NCBI GenBank assembly: GCA_002696735.1
Contig: NZSL01000007.1
Coordinates: 383,175 to 447,174 of the forward strand
Source: Methylophaga sp.
GTDB lineage: Bacteria; Pseudomonadota; Gammaproteobacteria; Nitrosococcales; Methylophagaceae
Direction: 5' to 3'
DNA length: 64,000 nucleotides
Below, piece after piece: positions 55,006 through 63,972 of the stretch. Each line of letters begins with the position of its first letter. Positions within the stretch are counted from its first letter, which is position 1. Both the position numbers and the translations under genes were made by a program. Under the pieces are notes generated by a model. The model did not search any database. It had not been told where the DNA came from and was given only the letters and a program-made list of their open reading frames with translations.

Positions 55006-56993
55006 AAAATAAACTTTCTATGAATAAGCCTTGCGTTTCCGACTTTCATCAACAGATGTCAGCACATGATGATATCGCCATTAATACCAGTGCCGAACCC
55101 AATTTAAATCAAATTGTGTTGTCTCGGCGTCAAATGCTGAAAGGTAGTTTAAACGCTGCGGCATTGGGTTTTTTTGGACTCAATTTGTCGTCAAATCTGG
55201 TGTTTGCCGCAGGCAAAAACAATCTGAATATCCCCTTTATCGGCTTTAATAGCATCCAGCCTCAAACCGATCCTGGATTTGATAAAGTTATGGTTGCCGA
55301 TGGCTATCAAGCGAAAGCCTTTTTTTCTTGGGGTGATCCGGTTGAAACAGGGGCAACGGCTTGGAAGACCGATGCCACAAACAGCTGGCAAGAACAATTA
55401 AAACAAGCCGGCCAAAATCATGATGGCATGCATTTTTTTGCTTTTCCAGACGATCATAATCGCGGCTTAATGGTAATTAATCATGAATATGTGAATCCGA
55501 CCCTCCACCAAGATGGCTTCACCTATGTCGATGGAAAACGCCGAATGGAAGATGTCAAAAAAGAACAGGCTGCCCATGGTGTCAGTGTCATTGAGGTCAA
55601 AAAAGACAACCAGGGCCAATGGCAGCGCGTATATCCATCGGTTTATAACCGTCGTATTTCGGCCCTAACCGCGATGCAGGTCAGTGGGCCTTTGGCTGGT
55701 CATGATTTGTTAAAAACCGTGGATGATCCGGCGGCGATGGATATCATCGGCACGCTAAACAATTGTTCTAATGGCTTTACCCCTTGGGGCACCTATCTGG
55801 CGTGCGAAGAAAACTGGCATAACTATTTTACAAATCAGGATGCTTCGGATTATCAGTCACGGGTATCACATCATCGTTATGGCATTTCAACAGGAAAAGA
55901 AGCCAAAAACTATGGCTGGAATACCATTGATAAACGCTTTGATGCCACGCCCAACCCTGCTCTCGCCCATCAAGGCTATGTCAATGAACCTAATCGCTTT
56001 GGTTGGGTGGTTGAAATTGATCCGTTTGATCCAGAGAGCAAGCCAATCAAACGTACGGCGTTTGGCCGATTCTGTCGTGAGGGTGTCACCCCAGCTTTAG
56101 CTGAAAATGGACAGATGGCTTTTTACTCGGGCGATGATACCCGGGGTGAATATGTCTACAAGTTTGTGCCGGAACAACGTTTCGATAAAACCCAGCCTCA
56201 TAAACATCGTGACATGCTGGATCGTGGAACGTTATATGTCGCTCGTTTTAATGATAATGGTTTGGGTCGCTGGTTGCCCTTGATACATGGACATTCGGGT
56301 TTAACGGCTGAAAATGGTTTTGCCAGTCAGGCTGATGTATTGGTCAATGCCCGTGCTGCAGCTGACCAACTAGGTGCTACCCCTATGGATCGACCGGAAT
56401 GGGCAACGGTGAATCCGCATAACCTCGATGTGTATATATCGTTAACCAATAACTATTTGCGTGGTAATGAATTTTCGCTCAACGCTGCCAATCCCCGTCC
56501 TGATAATCGCCATGGACAGATTATCAAGATACAAGAAGATCAGGCCGATCCAGCCGCTATCACCTTTCAATGGGAATTATTTGTCGTGGCAGGTGAAAAA
56601 GCCGGCACACAGAATACTGATGGCCAGCCGGTTGCTGAGCATTTAGTCGGCAATATTCAAGGTGATATATTTTCTTCACCCGATGGTTTAGGATTCGATA
56701 AAGATGGTCGGTTATGGATTCTAACGGACTATGATGATGACGATCCGGTGATGGACAACATGGGCTGTAATCAAATGTTGTGCGCTAACCCCGAAACTCG
56801 TGAAATTAAACGCTTTCTGGTGGGGCCAAGAGGTTGTGAGATTACCGGGATAACCTGGAGCCCGGACTATACAGCGATGTGGGTGAATATTCAGCATCCT
56901 GGTCTAAGCTATCCTGCCAGTGATGGCAAAACCCGTCCGCGCTCCACCACTGTACTTATTACTAAAGATGATGGTGGTGTGATCGGTCGCTAG
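55002..56993 (+). CDS. phoX: PhoX-family alkaline phosphatase (Tat-exported)
   Basis: A 663-residue phosphatase of the PhoX/DUF839 family, which uses calcium and iron to hydrolyse phosphomonoesters. A Tat signal SRRQMLKGSLNAAALGFFG lies at about residues 42-60. Diagnostic blocks include GFTPWGTYLACEENWHNYF, FCREGVTPALAENGQMAFYS and GPRGCEITGITWSPD. It overlaps tonB by 4 nt (ATGA) and closes the Pho-box operon. It could remove phosphates from the lower inositol phosphates left by the phytase; this division of labour is inference. Confidence 0.93.
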   Translation: MKNKLSMNKPCVSDFHQQMSAHDDIAINTSAEPNLNQIVLSRRQMLKGSLNAAALGFFGLNLSSNLVFAAGKNNLNIPFIGFNSIQPQTDPGFDKVMVADGYQAKAFFSWGDPVETGATAWKTDATNSWQEQLKQAGQNHDGMHFFAFPDDHNRGLMVINHEYVNPTLHQDGFTYVDGKRRMEDVKKEQAAHGVSVIEVKKDNQGQWQRVYPSVYNRRISALTAMQVSGPLAGHDLLKTVDDPAAMDIIGTLNNCSNGFTPWGTYLACEENWHNYFTNQDASDYQSRVSHHRYGISTGKEAKNYGWNTIDKRFDATPNPALAHQGYVNEPNRFGWVVEIDPFDPESKPIKRTAFGRFCREGVTPALAENGQMAFYSGDDTRGEYVYKFVPEQRFDKTQPHKHRDMLDRGTLYVARFNDNGLGRWLPLIHGHSGLTAENGFASQADVLVNARAAADQLGATPMDRPEWATVNPHNLDVYISLTNNYLRGNEFSLNAANPRPDNRHGQIIKIQEDQADPAAITFQWELFVVAGEKAGTQNTDGQPVAEHLVGNIQGDIFSSPDGLGFDKDGRLWILTDYDDDDPVMDNMGCNQMLCANPETREIKRFLVGPRGCEITGITWSPDYTAMWVNIQHPGLSYPASDGKTRPRSTTVLITKDDGGVIGR

Positions 56994-57105
56994 CTATGGG
57001 AGGGGGAATGTTGCCGTATTGATAATTTTGTATTTGAGTGATGCATCGGTATGCTTGCAAGGATTCTGTTTATCCTTAAACCTTAAAAAGACATCGGGCA
57101 GCATA

Positions 57106-57561
57106 ATGAATAAAAAGTTACTTTTCGTCATCGGCATAATTCTGTTCGTTGCTATTATCATGATAGCTTCGCGTTTGATAAATACGCCTTCACCCTACCT
57201 CACTTCTGACAATGATCAGGAATTGCCAACCGAGACAACGATTGAGGAAGGTTTTATGGAGGCTGAAAAATTCATTAATTCCAGAGCGCCCATCAAAATC
57301 GATGATGAAACCCAGCTTATTAAGGCTTTAGCCGGTCCCGGCGATTTGATGACTTATTATTATTCATTAACCAATGTCACTATTAACGATGTGAATCCGA
57401 CGGCGGTGCTGGAGGATATCAAACCCAAATTGCTTGCCAGCCTTTGCAGTAATGCTGATATGCAGCCTGTTCTAAAGGCGGGTGCCAAGCTTGTATATGT
57501 CTATTCCGATAAAAATCACCAAGATGTTGGCCGTATTGAGGTAGTGGAAGCTGATTGTTAA
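57106..57561 (+). CDS. Hypothetical membrane-anchored protein
   Basis: A 151-residue protein with one N-terminal helix (KKLLFVIGIILFVAIIMIASRL) and an exported, slightly acidic domain containing an aromatic strand DLMTYYYSLTNVTI and two C-terminal cysteines (LCSNADM and the final EADC) that might form a disulfide. I do not recognise a family. I use the ATG at 57106; the longer frame from 57019 lacks a signal. It is 112 nt after phoX and need not belong to that operon. Confidence 0.6.
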   Translation: MNKKLLFVIGIILFVAIIMIASRLINTPSPYLTSDNDQELPTETTIEEGFMEAEKFINSRAPIKIDDETQLIKALAGPGDLMTYYYSLTNVTINDVNPTAVLEDIKPKLLASLCSNADMQPVLKAGAKLVYVYSDKNHQDVGRIEVVEADC

Positions 57562-57711
57562 GACCGCTTTCGCCATAAGCAATAGAGCGTGCCCACTTTT
57601 CTCCACGTTATTTTCGTTATTGTTAAATGGGAACGGACTGTATTTTTGACGGGTCTTTAATTTATCAATAAACCATTTCACGATTACTCTTTAATCAAAA
57701 GGCTGATTGTC

Positions 57712-58173
57712 ATGACGAAATACCAAAAGTCACCTAAAGTTGTTGAACAACTATCACCTGAGCAACATTACGTCACCCAACAATGCGGTACTGAACCACC
57801 ATTCGATAATGCTTATTGGGACAATCACGAAGCTGGGCTTTACGTCGATGTAGTTTCTGGTGAACCCTTATTTGCTTCAGTAGATAAGTTTGATAGCGGA
57901 ACTGGCTGGCCAAGCTTTACCCGTCCAGTGCAGAATGAAAATGTGAACGAAAATTTTGATGACAGTCTGGGCATGCGCCGTGTTGAGGTTCGCTCAGTAC
58001 ATGGTGACAGTCATTTAGGTCATGTTTTCCCTGATGGCCCTGAAGAAGCAGGAGGAATGCGGTATTGCATCAACTCAGCATCCCTGCGGTTTATTCCCGT
58101 TGAACAGCTTGAAGCAGAAGGTTACGACGAGTTTAAAAATCTGTTTTCAGAAACTTTAGGTGAAACAAAATGA
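57712..58173 (+). CDS. msrB: Peptide methionine-R-sulfoxide reductase
   Basis: A 153-residue cytoplasmic repair enzyme reducing methionine R-sulfoxide. Signature [10 protein letters not shown] and catalytic Cys in [13 protein letters not shown]. The two CxxC zinc sites of E. coli MsrB are absent, and the usual resolving cysteine position before GWPSF is Thr; the Cys in QQCGTEPPF may resolve instead. AAGG precedes the ATG. It overlaps msrA by 4 nt. Confidence 0.95.
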   Translation: MTKYQKSPKVVEQLSPEQHYVTQQCGTEPPFDNAYWDNHEAGLYVDVVSGEPLFASVDKFDSGTGWPSFTRPVQNENVNENFDDSLGMRRVEVRSVHGDSHLGHVFPDGPEEAGGMRYCINSASLRFIPVEQLEAEGYDEFKNLFSETLGETK

Positions 58174-58670
58174 GCGAGACAAATACTGAACGTGCCGTAC
58201 TGGCCGGAGGATGTTTCTGGGGGATGCAGGATTTAATTCGAAAATTACCAGGCGTTATCTCATCGCGAGTCGGCTACACCGGCGGCGATATTCCAAATGC
58301 CACTTATCCAAACCATGGCACACATGCTGAAGGTATTGAGATCATCTTTAATCCTGAGCAGATTACTTACAGACAGTTACTGGAGTTTTTCTTTCAGATC
58401 CATGATCCAACCACTCCTAACCAACAAGGCAATGATCGGGGCATGAGTTATCGTTCAGCAATTTATTACACCAGCGATGAGCAAGCCGAAATTGCCAAGC
58501 AGACGATTGAAGATGTAAACCAATCTGGATTATGGCCAGGCAAAGTTGTTACTGAAGTGGAACCTGTCGGTGATTTCTGGGAAGCAGAACCCGAACATCA
58601 GGATTACCTGCAACATTATCCAACCGGATATACCTGTCATTATATTCGACCGGATTGGAAGCTATCTTAA
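58170..58670 (+). CDS. msrA: Peptide methionine-S-sulfoxide reductase
   Basis: A 166-residue enzyme reducing methionine S-sulfoxide. The catalytic motif [10 protein letters not shown] is near the N-terminus, followed by [12 protein letters not shown] and the [11 protein letters not shown] stretch. It overlaps msrB (ATGA), so the two repair enzymes for both stereoisomers are made together. A hairpin lies downstream at 58731. Confidence 0.95.
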   Translation: MSETNTERAVLAGGCFWGMQDLIRKLPGVISSRVGYTGGDIPNATYPNHGTHAEGIEIIFNPEQITYRQLLEFFFQIHDPTTPNQQGNDRGMSYRSAIYYTSDEQAEIAKQTIEDVNQSGLWPGKVVTEVEPVGDFWEAEPEHQDYLQHYPTGYTCHYIRPDWKLS

Positions 58671-58730
58671 GAAAGGAATTGGTTTTATTGATTGAGTCAG
58701 CCTCTCCTCAATTAAAACAATAATTTTTCT

Positions 58731-58763
58731 GATCAGTTGTTGCACCTTCAGCAACAACTGATC
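58731..58763. terminator. Bidirectional terminator hairpin after msrA
   Basis: GATCAGTTGTTGC / GCAACAACTGATC with a 7-nt loop (13-bp perfect stem) between the convergent msrA and HEPN genes; T-rich on the plus side and A-rich before it. Confidence 0.75.
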
Positions 58764-58764
58764 G

Positions 58765-59190
58765 TTATTTTACAATTGGCCCCAACTCTTCAACCAACGT
58801 TAATAACTCATTCGTTATCGCAATCAATTCATCCAGTAGCTGTGGAGTGATTTCCAGATGACCTTCATATTCAGCCAGATTGCGTTGCTTATGACATTTA
58901 TCTAAAACTCGCCACTTGCTAGTTGTCATGCCTACAGTGTGTTCCAAACATTGAAACACCAGATATCGATTGTCTGAGCGATATCCATGCCAACGCATCG
59001 ACGCCAAAGACAAAGCATGTGCGGCACCATAAGCTAATGAAAAACGGCTATCGTCGGATAAGCTTTCCACATTGGCATCCTGCAAACGGCGTTTGGCAGA
59101 AATCACCATGCCATCAAATTCTTTTTGATCTGCAGGTTCTGTTTTTAAATTGTTAGTTTTTACCAGGTTATCAAGATGCGCTAATGTCAT
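58765..59190 (-). CDS. HEPN-domain protein (toxin of a HEPN/MNT pair)
   Basis: A 141-residue all-helical protein partnered with the nucleotidyltransferase-fold gene upstream, with which it overlaps by 20 nt. It has the HEPN-like RNLAEYEGH near the C-terminus, resembling the catalytic R...H/Y motif, and a conserved SLAYGAAHALSLASMRWHGYR segment. HEPN toxins are usually RNases that the cognate MNT protein inactivates by AMPylation or binding. Function here is inferred from the pair. Confidence 0.78.
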   Translation of the reverse strand: MTLAHLDNLVKTNNLKTEPADQKEFDGMVISAKRRLQDANVESLSDDSRFSLAYGAAHALSLASMRWHGYRSDNRYLVFQCLEHTVGMTTSKWRVLDKCHKQRNLAEYEGHLEITPQLLDELIAITNELLTLVEELGPIVK

Positions 59191-59767
59191 TTTCTGATCC
59201 CTTCAGCCAAATCTTCGGTTGGTCCATTACCTTTGAAATAAATGCATTATCTTGCTGCCATTTCTGTTTGAAATGTTCTAATTCATAAACAGAAGGATTG
59301 ATAGGTCGCGATAAAGCTTTTTCAGCGTCAACAAGACATTCCATCAAATCCGCATAAGCCAAATTATCAGAAATAACCAGCAAATCAATATCACTTTTGG
59401 CCGTTGCCTCGCCCTTCGCGATGGAGCCATAGATAAAGGCGCATAAAACCTGCCCATCAACGCGGGTTAAAGCCTCACGAACGACATCAGCTACCCCGAA
59501 TGTCTTTGTTGCAATCGCCACCAGTTCATCAAATATCGGATTATCTGGATTTGCTTGATAATACTGCTGATTACCTTCTTTCGAACTAATCAATATGCCC
59601 GCGCTAGTAAGTTTTTCCAGTTCCCGGGTAACTGTGCCCCGACCCATCGCAGCCATGCGAACAATCTCGTTCGTATAAAAACTTTTATCAGGTTTGCCAT
59701 ATAACAAACCCAGCACACGTTGCTGTGTTTTTGTAAACAATGCTTCAGCGATGGATGTTACTGACAT
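59171..59767 (-). CDS. MNT nucleotidyltransferase antitoxin with N-terminal HTH
   Basis: A 198-residue protein fusing an ArsR/MarR-like winged helix (about residues 8-80: QRVLGLLYGKPDKSFYTNEI, GRGTVTRELEKLTSAGIL) to a minimal nucleotidyltransferase domain with the motif FIYGSIAKGEATAKSDIDLL (GSx10DxD). The HTH suggests autorepression; a 16-bp inverted repeat covers the predicted promoter 16 nt upstream of the start. Antitoxin role is inferred from the HEPN partner and family knowledge. Confidence 0.85.
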   Translation of the reverse strand: MSVTSIAEALFTKTQQRVLGLLYGKPDKSFYTNEIVRMAAMGRGTVTRELEKLTSAGILISSKEGNQQYYQANPDNPIFDELVAIATKTFGVADVVREALTRVDGQVLCAFIYGSIAKGEATAKSDIDLLVISDNLAYADLMECLVDAEKALSRPINPSVYELEHFKQKWQQDNAFISKVMDQPKIWLKGSENDISAS

Positions 59768-59782
59768 ACAACACCATTAATA

Positions 59783-59824
59783 AAATACCCAATATGGGTA
59801 CTATAATCCCCATATTGGGTATTT
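59783..59824. promoter_or_regulatory. Operator/promoter of the HEPN/MNT pair
   Basis: AAATACCCAATATGGG (59783-59798) and CCCATATTGGGTATTT (59809-59824) are perfect 16-bp arms 10 nt apart; each arm contains a CCC-N5-GGG half palindrome. The spacer contains TATAGT on the minus strand, a likely -10 for the antitoxin gene. Confidence 0.75.
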
Positions 59825-59993
59825 ACAATATTGATATAGCTCACAAGAAAAATTAGGGAATAGATCAACTTTATTTTTCAATGTCCTTGTTAGTGTTCCA
59901 TTCATTAATTACAGGCTAGAATGAACTGTGAAATGAGAAGGTATTAATATGTTCGTTCAGAAAACCATTTAATTTTGAGCAAATTTCAGGCAC

Positions 59994-60016
59994 AAAAAAA
60001 CCACCCAAAGGTGGTT
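59994..60016 (-). terminator. Rho-independent terminator of ssrA
   Basis: AACCACC / GGTGGTT stem (59999-60016) with a CAAA loop, followed on the minus strand by a run of T (59994-59998), 12 nt beyond the tmRNA 3' end. Confidence 0.88.
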
Positions 60017-60028
60017 AATTTTTTGTTT

Positions 60029-60389
60029 TGGTGGAGGCGGCGGGAATCGAACCCGCGTCCGCGAATCCTCTGCCTTCAGCTCTACATGCTTATTTCATCT
60101 ATTAATTTAACTTCAAGCTACCCGATGAACAGGGAAAACATGAAGCGATCTTGTTAGGTTTTAGTCAATCAGTACCAAGCATACGTCAAGACGATCTTGT
60201 GAGAGTCGACGCCCGATACCAGACGCACAAGCACGGATCTGGTCGGACGGCATTCACTGGTTATTAAGCAGCTAGTGCGTAGTTGTTATCGTTAGCAACT
60301 ATATTTTTCCAATCTTTTTTACGAGAAGAACTGGAGTACTCGGCATGCACCTTAGGTTTCGTAACCCGCGTCGAAGCCAGGTCGCCCCC
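60029..60389 (-). ncRNA. ssrA: Transfer-messenger RNA (tmRNA)
   Basis: A 361-nt tmRNA that rescues stalled ribosomes. The 5' end GGGGGCGACCTGGCTTCGAC pairs through a 7-bp acceptor stem (one G-U) with the 3' CGCCTCC, followed by an encoded ACCA; the T arm GGGATTCGATTCCCGC-type is clear. The tag frame reads ANDNNYALAA followed by two stops, close to the E. coli ANDENYALAA. It lies 55 nt downstream of smpB on the same strand, with its own terminator. A short reading frame on the opposite strand here is a shadow. Confidence 0.97.
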
Positions 60390-60410
60390 AAAGTTTGTTG
60401 TACGTTAGTC

Positions 60411-60416
60411 ATTATA
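60411..60416 (-). promoter_or_regulatory. -10 element (TATAAT) upstream of ssrA
   Basis: A perfect TATAAT on the minus strand, 21 nt ahead of the mature 5' end; initiation near 60404 would leave a short leader for RNase P. No good -35 is visible. Confidence 0.5.
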
Positions 60417-60444
60417 CGGATTTTAAAGTTCCGTGACGATCTCT

Positions 60445-60921
60445 TTAGATATTTTTAAACAGTCGTTCTTTATCACGCTGCCAATCACGTTCTTTCATGG
60501 TGGCGCGCTTGTCGTGCATTTGCTTGCCTTTAGCCAATGCAATTTCGACCTTGGCTTTCCCCCGCTTCCAATACATGGCGAGGGGGATCAATGTGTAGCC
60601 TTTGCGCTCAACTGCGCCAATCAGCTTATTTAGCTCGTTACGATTGAGCAGCAGTTTACGGTCGCGTTGTGGTTCTGGAACAACGTGAGTGGAAGCTGTT
60701 TTCAATGCAGTAATTAGTGCATTGGCTAACCAGGCTTCGCCATGACGAATCAGCACGTAGCTATCACTCAGCTGTGCTTTGCCTTCACGTAAGCTTTTGA
60801 CTTCCCACCCCTCCAGCACCAAACCCGCCTCGAATTTTTCTTCTATAAAAAATTCATGACGCGCTTTCCGGTTACGGGCGATAGTGTTATCTGTGTTTTG
60901 TGGTTTTTTCTTGGTGGCCAT
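60445..60921 (-). CDS. smpB: SsrA-binding protein SmpB
   Basis: A 158-residue tmRNA partner. It starts [20 protein letters not shown], has [20 protein letters not shown], and ends with the [20 protein letters not shown] tail that reaches into the mRNA channel. I use the ATG at 60921 by homology; a TATAAT sits only 6 nt before it and no ribosome site is seen, so the message may be nearly leaderless, or a start at 60963 may be used. Confidence 0.95.
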   Translation of the reverse strand: MATKKKPQNTDNTIARNRKARHEFFIEEKFEAGLVLEGWEVKSLREGKAQLSDSYVLIRHGEAWLANALITALKTASTHVVPEPQRDRKLLLNRNELNKLIGAVERKGYTLIPLAMYWKRGKAKVEIALAKGKQMHDKRATMKERDWQRDKERLFKNI

Positions 60922-61013
60922 CGCGGCATTATACATGGGCAGATTGCTGCTTGGCTTGAGCATTTTAGGAAATTCGCCCAGAATCGAGACTATTTATTTT
61001 TAATGAGTGTGAT

Positions 61014-62390
61014 ATGAGTAGACCGTTAAAATCGGTTCATGGTGAGTGGACATCACGCTGGGCCTTCATTCTCGCAGCAACGGGGGCGGCTGTTGGCCTC
61101 GGAAATATCTGGAAATTTCCCTATATTGCTGGGGAATATGGCGGCGGCGCATTTGTTCTGGTTTATCTTGCCTGTATCTTTGCCATCGGTGTTCCCATCA
61201 TGATGGCGGAAATTCTGATTGGTCGACGCGGTCGACAAAACCCTTTTAACAGTCTGGCCAGTCTGGCTGAAGAAGAAAAAGCCTCCTCCCTCTGGAAATA
61301 TCTTGGTTTCGCTGGCGTTTTGGCCGGTTTTTTAATCCTTTCTTATTACAGCGTGATTGCCGGTCAGGCAATTGCTTATGTTCCTCGCTTATTGTTTGGG
61401 GTATTTGAAGGTGTGACGGCTGATGGTGCGCGGAACTTACATCTGTCGTTAGTGAAAGATCCAGAAAAACTTTTAGCCTGGCATACGATTTTTATGATGC
61501 TGACCATGATGATTGTCAGTCGTGGTGTACAACATGGTCTGGAAAAATCAGTACGCTTTTTAATGCCCTCTTTATTTTTAATCCTGCTGATTCTGGTCGC
61601 TTATGCTTATCAAACCGGGGTGTATTTTGATCAAGCGGTAAACTTTATGTTCAAACCGGATTTTTCCAAGCTGACCACTGAGGGTATTCTAACGGCGATG
61701 GGACATGCGTTTTTCACGCTAAGCCTGGGCATGGGTGCCATTATGGTTTATGGTTCGTACCTGCCCCAGAAAGCCTCTATTTTTAAAGTCTCTCTGGCGA
61801 TTTCCTTTATGGATACGGCTGTGGCGATCCTGGCTGGATTGGCGATTTTTCCATTGGTGTTTGCCAATGAAATGTCACCCGGCGCCGGACCAAGTCTGAT
61901 TTTTGAAACGCTGCCCATTGCCTTTGGTCATATGGAGAATGGCGCATTTTTTGGTGCCATGTTCTTTTTGTTGCTGGTATTTGCAGCTCTGAGTTCAGCG
62001 ATTTCATTGGTCGAGCCGGTGGTCACCTGGCTGGTCGAAAACTTTGAGATAAAACGGCTTAATGCCTGCATCTGGGTGGGTATATTGGTCTGGCTGTTAG
62101 GGCTGTTAAGCTTGTTCTCATTTAATCTGTTGAAAGACTGGACTTGGCTTGATATGACAGCCTTTGAGTTGCTGGATTATCTGACTGCCAATATTATGTT
62201 GCCTTTGGGCGGCATGCTCATTGCGATATTTGCTGGATGGATCATGTCGCAACGCAGTACTCAGGAAGAGCTGGGGATTAAATCCAACCTGATTTATCAC
62301 GAATGGCGCTTTTTGGTTCGTTATGTCACACCAATAGCGATTTTTGTTGTATTCGTAAGTTTGACGGGTGTATTGGATTTCATCTTTTGA
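61014..62390 (+). CDS. Sodium-dependent transporter of the neurotransmitter:sodium symporter family
   Basis: A 458-residue inner-membrane protein with 11-12 helices of the LeuT fold. The unwound TM1 region reads AAVGLGNIWKFPYIAGEYGG, which binds sodium and substrate; TM6-like GHAFFTLSLGMGAIMVYGSY follows. It likely imports an amino acid or amine; the substrate is not deducible. It sits between smpB and ratA, genes that are direct neighbours in E. coli. Confidence 0.93.
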   Translation: MSRPLKSVHGEWTSRWAFILAATGAAVGLGNIWKFPYIAGEYGGGAFVLVYLACIFAIGVPIMMAEILIGRRGRQNPFNSLASLAEEEKASSLWKYLGFAGVLAGFLILSYYSVIAGQAIAYVPRLLFGVFEGVTADGARNLHLSLVKDPEKLLAWHTIFMMLTMMIVSRGVQHGLEKSVRFLMPSLFLILLILVAYAYQTGVYFDQAVNFMFKPDFSKLTTEGILTAMGHAFFTLSLGMGAIMVYGSYLPQKASIFKVSLAISFMDTAVAILAGLAIFPLVFANEMSPGAGPSLIFETLPIAFGHMENGAFFGAMFFLLLVFAALSSAISLVEPVVTWLVENFEIKRLNACIWVGILVWLLGLLSLFSFNLLKDWTWLDMTAFELLDYLTANIMLPLGGMLIAIFAGWIMSQRSTQEELGIKSNLIYHEWRFLVRYVTPIAIFVVFVSLTGVLDFIF

Positions 62391-62422
62391 TTACATTGAT
62401 TAGAGGTCAATAGAAATACTCA

Positions 62423-62863
62423 ATGACAACTATTACGCGCAGTTCACTGGTGATGTATTCGCCGGATCAGATGTTTGATCTGGTCAACGATGTGGAAGCT
62501 TACCCAAGTTTTCTTCCCTGGTGCCGTGACAGTAAAATTATCAGTAAAAATGATAAGGTGATTTGTGCCACGCTGGATATTGCAAAAGGGGGTATTCATC
62601 ATGAATTTTCTACCCGCAATACACTGCAACATGGTGAATCCATCCGTATTGAGCTGATTGATGGTCCATTCCGTCATTTAGAAGGATTCTGGCAGTTCAG
62701 TCCGATTGGGGATAATGAAGGCTGCCGGGTACAGCTGGATATGGATTTTGAATTTTCCACCCGTTTGCTGGATTTGGCATTGGGTCCGGTATTCACTCAG
62801 ATATCCGGTTCATTAGTTGAAGCTTTTTGTGTACGTGCCAGAGAAATTTATGGAACACGCTAA
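62423..62863 (+). CDS. ratA: RatA/COQ10-like START-domain protein
   Basis: A 146-residue START-fold protein: MTTITRSSLVMYSPDQMFDLVNDVEAYPSFLPWCRDS, with typical LIDGPFRHLEGFWQF. Bacterial homologues include E. coli RatA, described both as an inhibitor of 70S assembly and as a ubiquinone-binding COQ10 relative. It overlaps rnfH by 14 nt. Confidence 0.92.
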   Translation: MTTITRSSLVMYSPDQMFDLVNDVEAYPSFLPWCRDSKIISKNDKVICATLDIAKGGIHHEFSTRNTLQHGESIRIELIDGPFRHLEGFWQFSPIGDNEGCRVQLDMDFEFSTRLLDLALGPVFTQISGSLVEAFCVRAREIYGTR

Positions 62864-63176
62864 CGCTGAATTAATCACCGTAGAAGTGGCCTACGCCCTG
62901 CCGGATGAACAGGTGATTTTGTCATTGGAAGTTCCGGATAACACTACTGTGGAACAAGCCGTTAAACGCTCCGGTATTCTGGAACGTTATCCACAAATCA
63001 ATCTTGAAACAGATAAAGTCGGGATTTTCGGCAAAATCTGTAAGTTGAATGCCACGCTCAGTCCAAAAGATCGCATTGAGATCTATCGTCCCTTGATTGC
63101 AGATCCCAAAGAATCACGTCGGCAAAAGGCTGAGATGGAAAAGAAACATAAAACTGCAGAAGCCGCTAACGATTAG
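62850..63176 (+). CDS. rnfH: RnfH/RatB ubiquitin-like protein
   Basis: A 108-residue beta-grasp protein of the UPF0125 family, coupled to ratA as in E. coli. Typical are ITVEVAYALPDEQVILSLEV, GIFGKICKLNATLSPKDRIE and IYRPLIADPKESRRQKAE. Function unclear. ATG at 62850; an in-frame start at 62817 would overlap ratA further. It overlaps the convergent DUF455 gene by 11 nt. Confidence 0.88.
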   Translation: MEHANAELITVEVAYALPDEQVILSLEVPDNTTVEQAVKRSGILERYPQINLETDKVGIFGKICKLNATLSPKDRIEIYRPLIADPKESRRQKAEMEKKHKTAEAAND

Positions 63177-63972
63177 ATTCCAGCCAATCCAGTTCTGCAT
63201 CAGTAAAGCCCGCCTGTTTGCGGGCTTCAATATGAAATGGCCCGCGTATCTCACCATTAAAGTAGGTTTTTAATAAGGTCGTGAAGGTATGAGTGGGTTC
63301 CAGATCACGCTGTTCGCATAGATAATTAAACCAACGCGTGCCAATTGCCACATGGCCAATTTCTTCACGCAATATCACTTCTAGAATCTCCACCGCTGCC
63401 AAATCGCCACTGCCACGCAGTTTATTCATCATGCCCGGCGTTACATCCAGTCCCCTCGCCTCTAATACCCTTGGTACCAGTGCCATGCGAGTTAAGGGAT
63501 CGTGATGGGTTTTCTGTGCCATTTCCCATAAACCATCATGTGCCGGAAATTCTCCATAGGCATACCCTGCCTGCTGTAAATGGGCAGATAGCATTGAAAA
63601 ATGTTTGGCTTCCTCATCGGCAACCTGTAACCAGTCACCATAAAAATCATCTGGCATATTGGCAAAACGGGCAATGGCATCCAATGCTAAATTAATGGCA
63701 TTAAACTCAATATGACAAATGGCATGAATCAACGTGGTATGACCGGTTTGCTGATTATTACGTCGCCGCGGTAAATCGCGTGGCGAGACCAGGTAGGGCT
63801 TATCGGGTCTGCCTGGGATGGCCGGAACATTCAATGGCTGATGCTGAATGACATAACCTTGTTCACGGCATTCAACAGCCAGTTGTCGTGTCTGTTGCGC
63901 TTTGTCAGCGGCATCATTAATTAAAAGACATTGTAAAGCGCGGGTGCGTATATCAATATTTGAATCAGCCAT
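63166..63972 (-). CDS. DUF455 ferritin-like protein
   Basis: A 268-residue protein of the DUF455 family, with a ferritin-like helix bundle holding possible diiron ligands: HIEFNAINLALD, ADEEAKHFSML and LREEIGHVAIG. The N-terminus ADSNIDIRTRALQCLL and the PGRPDKP linker match. Catalytic activity is not established. ATG at 63972 is used; an in-frame TTG at 63996 near the window edge is possible. Confidence 0.88.
   Translation of the reverse strand: MADSNIDIRTRALQCLLINDAADKAQQTRQLAVECREQGYVIQHQPLNVPAIPGRPDKPYLVSPRDLPRRRNNQQTGHTTLIHAICHIEFNAINLALDAIARFANMPDDFYGDWLQVADEEAKHFSMLSAHLQQAGYAYGEFPAHDGLWEMAQKTHHDPLTRMALVPRVLEARGLDVTPGMMNKLRGSGDLAAVEILEVILREEIGHVAIGTRWFNYLCEQRDLEPTHTFTTLLKTYFNGEIRGPFHIEARKQAGFTDAELDWLESNR

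Noticed and set aside
59975-60157. 60-codon plus-strand frame with WWRRRESNPRPRI
   Set aside because: It is the reverse strand of the tmRNA 3' end and terminator, a familiar false call.
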